DNA of 64,000 nt, from NCBI RefSeq assembly GCF_010548275.1, contig NZ_JAAGLT010000002.1, positions 248,001 through 312,000 of the forward strand, read 5' to 3'. This DNA is from Streptomyces sp. SID12488 (lineage in GTDB: Bacteria; Actinomycetota; Actinomycetes; Streptomycetales; Streptomycetaceae). Numbering within the stretch: the stretch's first letter is position 1; the number at the start of each line of letters is the position of its first letter. The position numbers and the translations under genes were made by a program. Below the pieces are notes generated by a model that saw only the letters and a program-made list of their open reading frames with translations, ran no database searches and was not told the origin of the DNA. This document shows, piece after piece, positions 52,721 to 61,932 of this stretch.

Positions 52721-53530
52721 TCAGCCCCGCCCCACATAGGGCATCGTGGTCGCCAGAACCGTCGCGAACTGAACATTCGCCTCCAACGGCAGCTCCGCCA
52801 TGTGCCGCACGGTGCGTGCCACGTCCGCCACGTCCATGACGGGCTCCGGCGCTGTCTCCCCGTTCGCCTGCAGGGCACCCGTTCGCATGCGCGCCGTCAT
52901 GTCCGTCGCCGCGTTCCCGATGTCGATCTGGGAGACCGCGATACGGTACGGCCGCCCGTCCAGCGCCAGCGCCTTCGTCAGCCCCGTCAACGCGTGCTTG
53001 GTCGCGGTGTACGGCGCCGAGTTCGGCCGGGGAGTGTGTGCGGAGATCGACCCGTTGTTGATGATCCGGCCGCCCTGCGGATCCTGCTCCTTCATCTGCC
53101 GGTACGCCGCCTGCGCGCACAGGAACGCCCCGTTGAGGTTGGTGTCCACGACGTGCCGCCACGCCTCGTACGCCAGATCCTCCACCGCCACCCCGCCGGG
53201 ACCGAACGTCCCGGCGTTGTTGAACAGCAGGTCGAGCCGCCCGAACCGCTCACGCACGGCCGCGAACAGGGCGGTCACGTCGTCGGGTTGGGCCACATCG
53301 GCGCGCACGACGAGACAGGCGCCCTTGCTCGTGCCCGCCTGTGTGCCCTCGGGCGTGCGGCCCTCGGGCGCGAGGGCCGCCGTCTCCTCCAGGCGTTCGG
53401 TACGGCGGCCCGTGAGTGCCACCGACCAGCCCGCGCCGAGCAGTTCGAGGGCGACCGCGCGCCCGATACCGGAACCGGCACCGGTGACGACGGCGACCTT
53501 CCCCTCGCTCGGCTCGCTCACCTCGCTCAT
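52721..53530 (-). CDS. Short-chain dehydrogenase/reductase
   Basis: A 269-residue classical SDR. The cofactor motif TGAGSGIG (about 16-23), structural NNAG (about 104-107), and catalytic Ser (NGSISAH) with YTATK (Tyr/Lys about 172/176) are all present. An unusual Thr/Gly-rich insert lies after the second strand (about 55-68). Arginine in TGRRTE suggests NADP(H). It is the second gene of an operon, overlapping the Gfo/Idh/MocA gene by 4 bp; the pair may act on one substrate, which is unknown. Confidence 0.9.
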   Translation of the reverse strand: MSEVSEPSEGKVAVVTGAGSGIGRAVALELLGAGWSVALTGRRTERLEETAALAPEGRTPEGTQAGTSKGACLVVRADVAQPDDVTALFAAVRERFGRLDLLFNNAGTFGPGGVAVEDLAYEAWRHVVDTNLNGAFLCAQAAYRQMKEQDPQGGRIINNGSISAHTPRPNSAPYTATKHALTGLTKALALDGRPYRIAVSQIDIGNAATDMTARMRTGALQANGETAPEPVMDVADVARTVRHMAELPLEANVQFATVLATTMPYVGRG

Positions 53531-54531
53531 GCGCGCGCCTCGACGGGGTAGCGGACGCCGATCTGCTCCCGGATGGTGTCCAGCGTCCGCATCACGGCGA
53601 GGGTGCCGTCGAGCGGGACGAGCGGGGACTCGGTCTCGCCGGCCCGCAGGGCGCGCATGACTTCGGTGGCCTCGTGCCGGAAGCTGTTGCGGGCGCCGTG
53701 GTCGGGGGCGGCGACGAACTCCTCGGGGTCGCGGCCGTCGCGGTGCAGCACGAACCGGTCCGCGAAGAAGAACCCGTCGGGTACGTCGATCCGGCCCTTG
53801 GAACCGGTCACCGACGCGCTGATGGACGTACCGCCGACGATGGAGCAGTGCACCGAGGCGAGAGCGCCGCTCTCCCAGGAGAGCAGTGCTCCCGTCTGGA
53901 GATCGACGTTCTCCTCGGAGAGCACCGCTCTCGCCGAGATGCCGTCGGGCTCCCCGAGCAGCAGGTGAGCGAACGACACCGGGTAGACACCCAGGTCGAG
54001 CAGCGCCCCGCCGCCCTGCGCCGGGTCCCGCAGCCGGTGCGAGGGCGGGAAGGGTCCCTCAAGCCCGAAGTCGGCCTGCACGGTCCGTACCTCGCCGATC
54101 GCGCCATCGTCGACCAGCGCCTTCAGCCGCCGGACGACCGGGTTGCAGTACGTCCACATGCCCTCCATCAGGAAGGCGCCCCGCTCCTTCGCCAGCGCGA
54201 CGAGTTCCTCCGCCTCCCGCACGTTCAGCGTGAACGCCTTCTCGCACAGCACGTTCCGCCCGGCCTCCAGACACAGGCCCGCGGCGACCCGGTGCGCCGA
54301 GTGCGGGGTGGCGACGTACACCACGTCCACATCGGCGTCCTCGGCCAGCGACGCCCAGTCGCCGTAGGCCCGGGGGATGCCGAACCGTTCCGCGAACGCC
54401 TTCGCGGAGGCCTCCGTCCGCGAGGCGACCGCCACGAGCTCCGCGTCCGGCAGATCCACCAGATCCGCCGCGAACGCCGCCGCGATCCCTCCCGTAGCCA
54501 GAATTCCCCACCGCACGCGCTCAGCCGACAT
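53527..54531 (-). CDS. Gfo/Idh/MocA family oxidoreductase
   Basis: A 334-residue NAD(P)-dependent sugar/cyclitol-type dehydrogenase. The N-terminal Rossmann fold reads [31 protein letters not shown] (about 73-84), the EKAF motif (E-K-P/A, about 98-101) and [10 protein letters not shown] follow, and the C-terminal domain has [16 protein letters not shown]. The EKAF lysine is the likely catalytic residue. The start was set at the ATG giving MSAERVRWG; the open frame upstream is not conserved. First gene of the pair with the SDR. The promoter region is shared with the divergent Bcr/CflA exporter (116 bp). Confidence 0.9.
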   Translation of the reverse strand: MSAERVRWGILATGGIAAAFAADLVDLPDAELVAVASRTEASAKAFAERFGIPRAYGDWASLAEDADVDVVYVATPHSAHRVAAGLCLEAGRNVLCEKAFTLNVREAEELVALAKERGAFLMEGMWTYCNPVVRRLKALVDDGAIGEVRTVQADFGLEGPFPPSHRLRDPAQGGGALLDLGVYPVSFAHLLLGEPDGISARAVLSEENVDLQTGALLSWESGALASVHCSIVGGTSISASVTGSKGRIDVPDGFFFADRFVLHRDGRDPEEFVAAPDHGARNSFRHEATEVMRALRAGETESPLVPLDGTLAVMRTLDTIREQIGVRYPVEARA

Positions 54532-54647
54532 GCCAGCCCCTAGTCCCGTGACCTTTGTTACCTCGAACATCCTGTACGAACGGAATGTACGAACCGCCTG
54601 TACGAGCTGAGAGCATAGGTGGCGGATTACTCGAAAAGGGAGGGCGT

Positions 54648-56036
54648 ATGCCCGAGCGTGGCCGAACCACGCGGGACAGGAAGCGTCCCCAGGCGGAGAC
54701 AGAAACAGAGGCAGGGCCAGAGACCGCGACAGACACAGCGCCAGACGCACCGGCAGCGACAGAAAAGGCGGCCGGGACAGGGATACGGGGAGAGATACCC
54801 GGCTCCGCCCGCTCCCTCCGCAGTACCGGCCTCCTCGTCACCTTCATGCTCGGCGGGCTGACGGCGACGCCCCCGCTGGCGATGGACATGTACCTCCCGT
54901 CCCTCCCCGAGGTCACGACCTCCCTGCACGCGCCCGCCGCGAGCGTCCAGCTGACCCTGACCGCCTGTCTGGCGGGCATGGCCCTCGGCCAGCTCCTGAT
55001 CGGCCCGATGAGCGACCGCTGGGGTCGTCGGCGCCCCCTGCTGGCGGGCCTGGCGGTGTACGTCGTGGCCACCGTCCTGTGCGCCCTCGCGCCCAACCTG
55101 GAGTTCCTGGTCGCCTTCCGGCTGCTGCAGGGACTGGCGGGCTCGGCCGGGATAGTCATCGCCCGTGCCGTCGTACGGGACCTCTACGACGGCGTGGCCA
55201 TGGCCCGCTTCTTCTCCAGCCTCATGCTGATCTCGGGCGTCGCCCCGATCATCGCGCCGCTCATCGGCGGCCAGGTCCTGCGCGTGACGGACTGGCGGGG
55301 CGTGTTCGCCGTCCTCACGGTGGTCGGCATCGCACTCGCGGTGCTGGTCTGGTTCCGGCTCCCCGAGACCCTCGACCCGGCCGACCGCCACAGCGGCGGA
55401 GTCGGCGAGGCGCTCCACTCCATGCGCGTCCTCCTCGCGGACCGGGTCTTCACCGGGTACGTCCTGGCCGGCGGCTTCGCCTTCGCGGCCCTGTTCGCCT
55501 ACATCGCCGCGTCCCCCTTCGTGATCCAGGAGATCTACGGCGCCTCCCCGCAGACGTTCAGCCTGCTGTTCGGCGTCAACTCGGTCGGGCTGATGATCGT
55601 CGGCCAGATCAACGGAAAGTTCCTGGTCGGCCGGGTGTCGATGGACAAGGTGCTGGCGCTGGGCCTGGCTGTCATCACCCTGGCGGCGACGGCGCTGCTG
55701 CTGATGTCGACGGGCGTGTTCGGCGAGGCGGGCCTGTTCCCGGTGGCTGCCGCGCTCTTCGTGCTGATGTCGGCGATGGGCGTGGCGATGCCCAACACCC
55801 AGACCCTCGCCCTGATGCGTACGCGCCACTCGGCGGGCGCCGCGTCCGCCCTCCTTGGCACCACCTCCTTCCTGATCGGCGCGGTCGCCTCCCCGTTGGT
55901 GGGCATCGCGGGCGAGCACACCGCCGTCCCGATGGCGATCGTCCAACTGGTGGCGGCACTGGTGGCGGTCGGCTGCTTCGTGGGACTGTGCCGTCCTTGG
56001 AACAGACGTACGACCTTGGAGGGAGTGGAGAGCTGA
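54648..56036 (+). CDS. Bcr/CflA family MFS drug exporter
   Basis: A 462-residue 12-TM proton antiporter. The Bcr/CflA signature LAMDMYLPSLPEV is in TM1 (about residues 77-89), and motif A GPMSDRWGRRRPLLAG lies near 120. The first ~55 residues are a Glu/Thr/Ala-rich cytoplasmic tail absent from most relatives. The ATG at 54648 has aaaagggaggg upstream. It probably exports hydrophobic antibiotics. Its TGA overlaps the start of the serine hydrolase gene. Confidence 0.9.
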   Translation: MPERGRTTRDRKRPQAETETEAGPETATDTAPDAPAATEKAAGTGIRGEIPGSARSLRSTGLLVTFMLGGLTATPPLAMDMYLPSLPEVTTSLHAPAASVQLTLTACLAGMALGQLLIGPMSDRWGRRRPLLAGLAVYVVATVLCALAPNLEFLVAFRLLQGLAGSAGIVIARAVVRDLYDGVAMARFFSSLMLISGVAPIIAPLIGGQVLRVTDWRGVFAVLTVVGIALAVLVWFRLPETLDPADRHSGGVGEALHSMRVLLADRVFTGYVLAGGFAFAALFAYIAASPFVIQEIYGASPQTFSLLFGVNSVGLMIVGQINGKFLVGRVSMDKVLALGLAVITLAATALLLMSTGVFGEAGLFPVAAALFVLMSAMGVAMPNTQTLALMRTRHSAGAASALLGTTSFLIGAVASPLVGIAGEHTAVPMAIVQLVAALVAVGCFVGLCRPWNRRTTLEGVES

Positions 56037-57172
56037 GCGCCGTACCGAGACTGCGCGTCGACACCCCCGAACGGGCCGGCCTGGACCCCGAGGAGATGCG
56101 TCACCTCGTACGAGAGGTACGCGCCCTCACCACCGGCGAGCGCCCCTGGGCCCCGGCCGCGGTCGTGGTCGTCGGGCGCGGCCCGGTGATCGCGGTGGAG
56201 GCGGCGGCGGGCTGGGCGGTGCGGTACGCGTCCTACGACGAGCGCACGGACACGGGAGTGGAACTCCCGGCGGCGGCACGGATCCCGGCAACGATGTCGA
56301 CCCCCTTCGACCTCGCCTCCCTGACGAAGCTGTTCACGGCGGTCGCGGCGGCGCAGCAACTGGAGCGCGGCACACTCGGCATGGACGCAAAGGTGGCCGC
56401 CTACCTGCCGGACTTCACGGCGGCTGCCCGACACAGCATCACCGTAAGGCAGTTGCTCACCCACACCTCGGGCCTGCGCCCCGAACTCCCGCTGTACGAC
56501 TGCCCGGATGACGCGGCCCGCCGAGCGCTGCTACGGGCGGAGGCGCCGTCGTCCGAGCCGGGCCACTACGCCTACTCCGACCTGAACATGCTGCTCCTCC
56601 AGTACGTCCTGGAACGCATCACGGGCCGCACTCTGGACGTCCTGATCCGCGACGGCATCACCCGCCCCCTCGGCATGACGGCGACCGACTTCGGCCCCTC
56701 CCCCGACGCTGCGGCGACCGAGGACCAGCGCAGGCCGTGGGCCAAGGCGGAACGGGGGACGGTGCGGGGAGAGGTCCACGACGAGAACGCGTGGGCGCTG
56801 GGCGGGGTGGCGGGCCACGCGGGCCTGTTCTCCACGGCCCACGACCTGGCGGTCTTCTGCCGCTGCCTGCTGGCGGGCGGCGCCTACGGCCCGGCACGCA
56901 TCCTGGGCCAGGACTACGTGGAACTGCTGCTGACCCCGCCGGGCCTGGGCTTCGCCATCGACCAGCCTTGGTTCATGGGGGAGTTGGCGGGGCGGGGCGC
57001 GGCCGGCCACACCGGCTTCACCGGCACCTCCCTCGTCCTGGACCGGGCCACGGACACCTTCGTCGTACTGCTGACGAACGCGGTGCATCCGAAACGGAGT
57101 TGGGGACGCGTGGGGAACGGGCCCCGGGCGAGGGCGGGGGACCGGATGGCTCGGGGCGTGCGGGGGAGATGA
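56033..57172 (+). CDS. Beta-lactamase-related serine hydrolase (class C-like fold)
   Basis: A 379-residue serine hydrolase. SxxK is SLTK (about residue 95), the YxN-like motif is YSD (about 178), and the third motif is GHTGFTG (about 325). The family includes esterases and D-peptidases as well as lactamases. No signal peptide is visible, so a cytoplasmic esterase-like role is more likely. The start is unusual: a CTG at 56033 overlaps the MFS stop (CTGA) and has ttggaggg 9 nt upstream. A GTG at 55988 inside the MFS gene is the alternative. It is coupled to the exporter and may modify an exported compound (inference). Confidence 0.78.
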   Translation: MSAVPRLRVDTPERAGLDPEEMRHLVREVRALTTGERPWAPAAVVVVGRGPVIAVEAAAGWAVRYASYDERTDTGVELPAAARIPATMSTPFDLASLTKLFTAVAAAQQLERGTLGMDAKVAAYLPDFTAAARHSITVRQLLTHTSGLRPELPLYDCPDDAARRALLRAEAPSSEPGHYAYSDLNMLLLQYVLERITGRTLDVLIRDGITRPLGMTATDFGPSPDAAATEDQRRPWAKAERGTVRGEVHDENAWALGGVAGHAGLFSTAHDLAVFCRCLLAGGAYGPARILGQDYVELLLTPPGLGFAIDQPWFMGELAGRGAAGHTGFTGTSLVLDRATDTFVVLLTNAVHPKRSWGRVGNGPRARAGDRMARGVRGR

Positions 57173-57192
57173 GGGCGAGTCACCGTGTCCGT

Positions 57193-57933
57193 TCACCGTG
57201 TCCGTGCGGCAGGCCGCCGGGCCAGGAACACGAACTCCCGGCCGGGGCGGTCGGGTGCGTCGCGCACGTCCCGTACCTCGTAACCCTGGGACAGCAACTC
57301 CCGCTCGATCTCGCCCTGTTCACGGAAGAGCAGTGTGGAGTCGGAGGTCAGCACCTCACCGTCGGCGGCGAACACGAAGGTCCAACGAAAGGTCACCAGG
57401 GGGCCGTTGTGTTCCGTCACCTCGACCCAGCTTTCGACCGCACCCACCCCGGGGATCTCCGTCACGCGGTACGAGGAGTCACGGTTCCACTGCTCCCAGG
57501 CCCGCTTGGACGGGTCCCGGGTTTCGAAGACGAGGTGGCCACCGGGACGGAGGGCGGCGTAGGCGCCCCGCAGGGTGCGCTGCCAGGCGTGCGGGTCGGT
57601 GATCTCCTGGGCGGCGTTGGCGGTCATCGTCGCGAGGTCGACCTGGAGGGGCGGCAGGGTTGTCGCGTCGCCGTGGATCCAGAGGACGCGTCCGCCGCCG
57701 GGCTTGGCACGGGCGACGTCGAGGGACGCCAGGGCCGGGTCGACGCCGACCACGTCGATCCCCCGGCGCGCGAGCAGCAGCGCGAACACGCCGGTACCGC
57801 AGCCGATGTCGAGGACGCGGCGGGCCTCGAACTCCGCCACGAGGCCGACGTACGCGTCGAGGTCGGAGCGGTCGGGGTCGAGGGGGTCGTAGATCGCGGC
57901 GAGGCGGGGATGCCGGAACGCTTCGTCAGCCAT
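57193..57933 (-). CDS. Class I SAM-dependent methyltransferase
   Basis: A 246-residue methyltransferase: motif I VLDIGCGTGVFALLLA (about 40-55), acidic loop VVGVDPA, motif II/III region LATMTANAAQEI and LRPGGHLVFETRDP. The C-terminal half, with WVEVTEHNG and REFVFLARRP, fits small-molecule methyltransferases of the SAM-binding domain 25 type. The substrate is unknown. It is convergent with the serine hydrolase and divergent from the Rsm22-like gene. Confidence 0.88.
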   Translation of the reverse strand: MADEAFRHPRLAAIYDPLDPDRSDLDAYVGLVAEFEARRVLDIGCGTGVFALLLARRGIDVVGVDPALASLDVARAKPGGGRVLWIHGDATTLPPLQVDLATMTANAAQEITDPHAWQRTLRGAYAALRPGGHLVFETRDPSKRAWEQWNRDSSYRVTEIPGVGAVESWVEVTEHNGPLVTFRWTFVFAADGEVLTSDSTLLFREQGEIERELLSQGYEVRDVRDAPDRPGREFVFLARRPAARTR

Positions 57934-58031
57934 GGGGCGGACGCTATCGGCACCGGATGCCCGGCCGCCGCCGAGTTTCGTCCCCCCATGGGCGAGGTCG
58001 GCATCCCTCCGGGAATCACTACAATCGGCCC

Positions 58032-59042
58032 GTGAACACCCCTGTTTCCCCAGCCGGCGCCCTGCGCGCCGCCCTCGCCGGTCTGCTCGACGGGCTGCCG
58101 CCGAAGGCGGCCACTCAGGCGGTCGAGCGGCTGATCGCCAACTACCGGGGACTGACGCCGACCGATGCGCCCGTGCTGCGGGACCGGTCGGACGCGGCCG
58201 CGTACGCCGCCTACCGGATGCCGGCCACGTTCGAGGCGGTGTGCTCGGCGCTGGACGCCTTCGCCGGGGCGGCGCCCGGCTGGGTGCCGGGCAGCCATGT
58301 CGACGTCGGGGGCGGGACAGGGTCCGCGACCTGGGCTGTCAACGCCGTGTGGGCGGGCGTACGGCCCGTGACCGTGCTCGACTGGGCCGAGCCGGCGCTC
58401 GTCCTCGGGCGGGAGATCGCCGCCGCCAACCCGGAGTTGAAGGGTGCGGAGTGGCAGCGCTCTCGTATCGGAGCGGCGCTCAAAATCGAGAGCACTGATC
58501 TCGTCACCATCTCCTACGTGCTCGGCGAACTGACCGACGCGGACCGCACCTCCGTGGTCGACACGGCGGCCGGCGCCGCCCAGGCCGTCCTCGTCATCGA
58601 ACCCGGCACCCCCGACGGCTACCTCCGCGTCATCGCGGCCCGCGACCAGCTCATCCGCGCCGGCTTCCACATCGCCGCTCCCTGTCCGCACAGCGCGGCC
58701 TGCCCGATCGTCCCCGGCGAGGACTGGTGCCACTTCTCCGCCCGGGTCAGCCGCTCCTCCCTCCACCGCCGGGTGAAGGGCGGCTCCCTCCCGTACGAGG
58801 ACGAGAAGTTCAGCTACGTCGCGGCCACCCGCTTCCCGGTGACCCCGGCGCCCGCCCGGGTCGTACGCAAACCACAGATCCGCAAGGGCCAGGTCCTCCT
58901 GGACCTGTGCGAGACGAACCCCTCGCTGCGCCGGGAAACGGTCACCAAGCGGCACGGGGTTCTTTACCGGGCCGCCCGGGACGCGGACTGGGGGGATGCC
59001 TGGCCGCCGGTGACGGAGAACGGGAACCAGAGTCCGAGGTGA
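58032..59042 (+). CDS. Rsm22-like small ribosomal subunit methyltransferase family protein
   Basis: A 336-residue protein of the Rsm22 family. It has a degenerate SAM-binding motif HVDVGGGTGSATWA (about 89-102), then VTVLDWAEPAL, and a cysteine cluster CPHSAACP plus DWCHF (about 219-239), which in the family holds a metal or Fe-S centre. The motif PYEDEKFSYVAATR (about 255-268) is typical. The mitochondrial Rsm22 is linked to ribosome assembly; the bacterial role is not well defined. GTG start. A fragment of a related gene lies beyond the TnpB element at 61176. Confidence 0.85.
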   Translation: MNTPVSPAGALRAALAGLLDGLPPKAATQAVERLIANYRGLTPTDAPVLRDRSDAAAYAAYRMPATFEAVCSALDAFAGAAPGWVPGSHVDVGGGTGSATWAVNAVWAGVRPVTVLDWAEPALVLGREIAAANPELKGAEWQRSRIGAALKIESTDLVTISYVLGELTDADRTSVVDTAAGAAQAVLVIEPGTPDGYLRVIAARDQLIRAGFHIAAPCPHSAACPIVPGEDWCHFSARVSRSSLHRRVKGGSLPYEDEKFSYVAATRFPVTPAPARVVRKPQIRKGQVLLDLCETNPSLRRETVTKRHGVLYRAARDADWGDAWPPVTENGNQSPR

Positions 59043-59158
59043 AAATGGATCTTGGCCGGGAACGGTCATACGTGACGCGTGACGCGTGAGCGGTCGTGGG
59101 CCCGGGGGCGCGAAAGATGCCTGATCACGGAGGATGGACGGGTGTTATCGTCGCCCGC

Positions 59159-59689
59159 ATGCCAGAACTGATCGCACCCACAGGTCGACTCCGGTCCTCA
59201 TGGCTCGCGGCGTGTGACGAGTGGTCTCCAGGTGCCCACCAGGACGGAACCGGTTTGCGTCTCGCACCTGACGACGGCCTCGACAGGCCCGAGGTTTTCG
59301 CGCAGTGGGTCGAACTACTGCGGCAGCAGTCGGACAGGTCGGTCGCCGTGAGCGGAGGGCACGTCCACGCCACCTACTGGTGGATCGTCGAGGGCCGCAA
59401 CTATCTGGGAGCCATCGATCTGCGGCACTATCTGAACGCCGTTCTGCTCGATGTCGCCGGGCACATCGGCTACAGCATCCGGCCCTCCGCCCGGAGACGC
59501 GGCCTGGCCACATGGGCCCTCGGGGCGGTTCTGCACGAAGCCCGCACGCTCGGGCTGGACCGGGTCCTGGTCACCTGCGACGACGACAACGTCGGATCGG
59601 CGCGCACCATCGAGCGCAACGGTGGCGTCCTGGAGGACGTACGTACCACCGAAGTGGGCATCAAGCGCCGCTACTGGATCACTCTTTGA
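59159..59689 (+). CDS. GNAT family acetyltransferase
   Basis: A 176-residue N-acetyltransferase: the central strand YLGAIDLRHYLN, the acetyl-CoA motif A GYSIRPSARRRGLATWAL (about 101-118), and motif B NVGSARTIERNGGVLED (about 140-156). It ends with KRRYWITL, the usual GNAT terminus. The substrate is unknown. The stop codon TGA (59687-59689) coincides with the inferred right end of the TnpB element, so the original stop may have been replaced by the insertion. Confidence 0.88.
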   Translation: MPELIAPTGRLRSSWLAACDEWSPGAHQDGTGLRLAPDDGLDRPEVFAQWVELLRQQSDRSVAVSGGHVHATYWWIVEGRNYLGAIDLRHYLNAVLLDVAGHIGYSIRPSARRRGLATWALGAVLHEARTLGLDRVLVTCDDDNVGSARTIERNGGVLEDVRTTEVGIKRRYWITL

Positions 59690-59760
59690 AGTGCTCTCCC
59701 GGCTGAAGCCGGGAGATTCCTGCTTACCTTGCGGCAGCGGGCTTGACGCGCTTCGCGCGC
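59686..59760 (-). mobile_element. Inferred right end of a TnpB (IS200/IS605-type) element, probable omega-RNA 3' end
   Basis: On the minus strand, just after the tnpB stop, a perfect subterminal palindrome ctcccggcttcagccgggag (59696-59715) is followed by agcacttcaa, a common architecture of IS605-family right ends. In characterised TnpB systems the RNA that guides the nuclease comes from the 3' end of tnpB plus this end, and the guide is the adjacent host sequence, here the last codons of the GNAT gene. No TnpA gene is present, so the element is not self-mobile. Exact ends are inferred. Confidence 0.6.
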
Positions 59761-61070
59761 CTTGCGACTGCCCTCCCGGCAGCCGGGATGAGCGCGAGGC
59801 CCATCCGGTACAGGTGCAGGACGTTGTGGGCCGCGTTGTGGTCGGCGTTGCCCGACCAGCCGCAGTCCGGGTTCCTGCACACGAACACGGCCTGGCTCTC
59901 CCGGCTGCCGGGTGTGGTGAAGCCGCACGCCGAGCAGCGTCGGGAGGTGCCAGGGGCGGGGACCTTGTGCAGGGTGCCGCCGAGCCGGGCGGTCTTGTAC
60001 GTCAGCATGGTGACGGTGCGGCCCCATGCCTCCCCGATGATGGAGCGGTTCAGCCCAGCCTTCTGGGCAACGCTCTTCCCCGGTTCCTCGATGGTTCCCC
60101 TGGCGGACTTGACCATGTTCGTGATGGTGAGTGCTTCGACGACGACGGTGCCGTAGGTGTGGGCGATGGCGGTGGTCGTCCGGTGCTGCCAGTCCAGGGC
60201 CCGGCGCTTGGCTTTCGCGCGGAGTCCTGCGATCTGGTCGTAGGTGTGGTGCAGTCGGCGGCTGGTGCGCTCGCCGGGCCTGCGGTGCTGCTTACGCCGT
60301 GCGGCGCGCTGCTCCAGGTGCAGGAGCCTGGCCTTCTCCTTGGCGGTCAGCCATTCGCCGTGCTCGTACGTTTCACCGTTCGAGAGGGCCAGGGGCACGG
60401 TGACGCCTACGTCGATGCCGACGTCTGGCCCCTGGTGGGGATCGGGCTTGACCTCCAAGGTCTGAACACGGAAGGCGATGTGCCAGCCGAGCGCGTCCTT
60501 GATCAGCCGGGCCCCGGTGATCCGGTTCTCAACGCATGCACGCTTGCCTACCGGCAGGTCTTTCGTCCACCGGAACCGGACACGACCCACCTTGGGAATG
60601 CTGGCCATGCCCCACCGGCGGTGCACGCGGACGATGTTCAGATCCCGGCCCTGCGGAACATCCACCGACATCACCGTGCGGAACCGGCCCTTGAAGTTCG
60701 GGGCGGCGGCCCGCCCGTCCCAGCAGTTCTTCCACGCCTGGAAATACGTCTTGAGGACCGCCTGCGCGGCCTGCGCGGGCAGGACTGCCAGGAAGCCGAC
60801 GTCCTGACGGGCCTGTCGGATCGCGGCGTCCGCGTGTGCGAGCGTTCGCTTCTCCTTCGGCATCATCCGCCACCAGGCGTGCAGCAGGTTCCACATCGTG
60901 CGGGCGGCGTGCGCCTGGTCGTCCGTCTTCAGCACCAAGAGCCCGAGCGGCCCGGTTCTGGACTTCCCCGTCGACGCGTTCTCGTCCTTTGTCGAGGGCG
61001 TCAAGGGCGTCAGGGCCGGAGAGTTCGGCGCCGTCTGACTGTCTGACCGTCCGAGCGCCTGGCTCCGCAC
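59724..61070 (-). CDS. tnpB: TnpB-type RNA-guided nuclease (IS200/IS605 accessory protein)
   Basis: About 448 residues. RuvC-like acidic residues lie in VGIDVGVTVPLAL (Asp), VVVEALTITNM (Glu) and NADHNAAHN (Asp). A zinc ribbon with CSACGF and CRNPDCGWSG precedes the last motif. RFRTVMSVDVPQGRDL-type and KVGRVRFRWTKDLP segments form the N-terminal wedge and beta-barrel. TnpB proteins are omega-RNA-guided DNA nucleases. The start is uncertain: recognisable similarity begins near 60940 (LVLKTDDQAHAARTMWNLLH), and the GTG at 61070 is a convenience choice. All three acidic residues are present, so it may be active. No transposase TnpA is next to it. Confidence 0.85.
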   Translation of the reverse strand: MRSQALGRSDSQTAPNSPALTPLTPSTKDENASTGKSRTGPLGLLVLKTDDQAHAARTMWNLLHAWWRMMPKEKRTLAHADAAIRQARQDVGFLAVLPAQAAQAVLKTYFQAWKNCWDGRAAAPNFKGRFRTVMSVDVPQGRDLNIVRVHRRWGMASIPKVGRVRFRWTKDLPVGKRACVENRITGARLIKDALGWHIAFRVQTLEVKPDPHQGPDVGIDVGVTVPLALSNGETYEHGEWLTAKEKARLLHLEQRAARRKQHRRPGERTSRRLHHTYDQIAGLRAKAKRRALDWQHRTTTAIAHTYGTVVVEALTITNMVKSARGTIEEPGKSVAQKAGLNRSIIGEAWGRTVTMLTYKTARLGGTLHKVPAPGTSRRCSACGFTTPGSRESQAVFVCRNPDCGWSGNADHNAAHNVLHLYRMGLALIPAAGRAVARRAKRVKPAAAR

Positions 61071-61175
61071 GTAGTGCGCGGCAGCAGAATCCTCGTCGCA
61101 CCCCCTGTCAGGACGGAGGGTGGTGTGGGGCTTGTTGCTGCGCCGCCCAGCCTTTCTCACGACTGCCTGTGGGCC

Positions 61176-61243
61176 CCGTACGAGGACGAGAGGTTCAACT
61201 ACGCGGGGGCCCACCGGCTTCCCGGTGGCCCCCGCGCCCGCCC
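61176..61243 (+). pseudogene. Fragment of an Rsm22-like gene
   Basis: About 70 bp (cgtacgaggacgaga, then gttcaactacgcg, cggcttcccggtg, gcgcccgcccg) match 58794-58855 in the intact Rsm22-like gene at roughly four of five positions, encoding APYEDERFNYAG. A one-base insertion shifts the frame after ~10 codons, and a run of nine C follows at 61245-61253. There is no start or further homology, so it is a dead piece left by a duplication or exchange near the TnpB element. Confidence 0.65.
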
Positions 61244-61383
61244 GCCCCCCCCCGTAGCCGCCCTGAAATCGTTCGCCAGCGCTCGCCTCGTTCGATACGG
61301 TCGCGAGGTTGTTTTCACTGCTGGGAGCACATGAGGTTCACGTGTGGCCCCCGGCGGTTCCCAGGCTGAGAGCAGGTTTCGTC

Positions 61384-61764
61384 ATGGCATGTCGTATCAG
61401 TGAACTCGTGCTCGGTTGCCGCGAGCCTGAGGTGCTGGCGCGGTTCTGGTGCGAGGTCCTGGACTTCGTCGTACTCGATCGCGAGGGCGACGACATGTAC
61501 GAGATCGGGCCCCGCGAAGGGTTCGGCGGACCGCAGCCGACGATCATCCTCAGCCGCAGGGACGAGCCGGAGCCGGGGAAAACCCGCCTGCACATCGACG
61601 TCAACGCCACCGACCGCGACCAGGAAGCCGAGCTCGAACGCCTCCTGAAGCTCGGTGCGCGCCCGGCCGACATCGGCCAGACAGGGGAAGAGCAGTGGCA
61701 TGTGCTGACCGACCCCGAAGGCAATGAGTTCTGCCTGCTCAAGGCCCGCCTCAACCCACTCTGA
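61384..61764 (+). CDS. VOC (glyoxalase/bleomycin resistance-like) family protein
   Basis: A 126-residue protein of the glyoxalase-like domain type: ISELVLGCREPEVLARFWCE, TRLHIDVNATDRD and the terminal WHVLTDPEGNEFCLLKAR, which is the classic VOC end motif. Metal ligands are incomplete by eye, so it may be a binding protein rather than an enzyme. The ATG start fits the family. It lies just after the Rsm22 fragment. Confidence 0.87.
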   Translation: MACRISELVLGCREPEVLARFWCEVLDFVVLDREGDDMYEIGPREGFGGPQPTIILSRRDEPEPGKTRLHIDVNATDRDQEAELERLLKLGARPADIGQTGEEQWHVLTDPEGNEFCLLKARLNPL

Positions 61765-61932
61765 TGCCGTGTCCGCGACTGCGGGACCCGGCCCGAGCGT
61801 TCCGAAGCGATGCTCGCCCTCGCCTCGGTCAGCTCATGACCCGTCGGCTCACTCCGCCCGCAGTCCAGCCCTCTGTCCGGTCCGACGCGGCCCTCCCGGG
61901 ACCAGCCGAAACCGTCCAAGTCGCTTGACGTG

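Noticed and set aside
61074..61334. Small complete gene containing the PYEDE motif
   Set aside because: Similarity to the Rsm22-like gene covers ~70 bp with a frameshift; the rest is proline-rich and unlike any protein I know.
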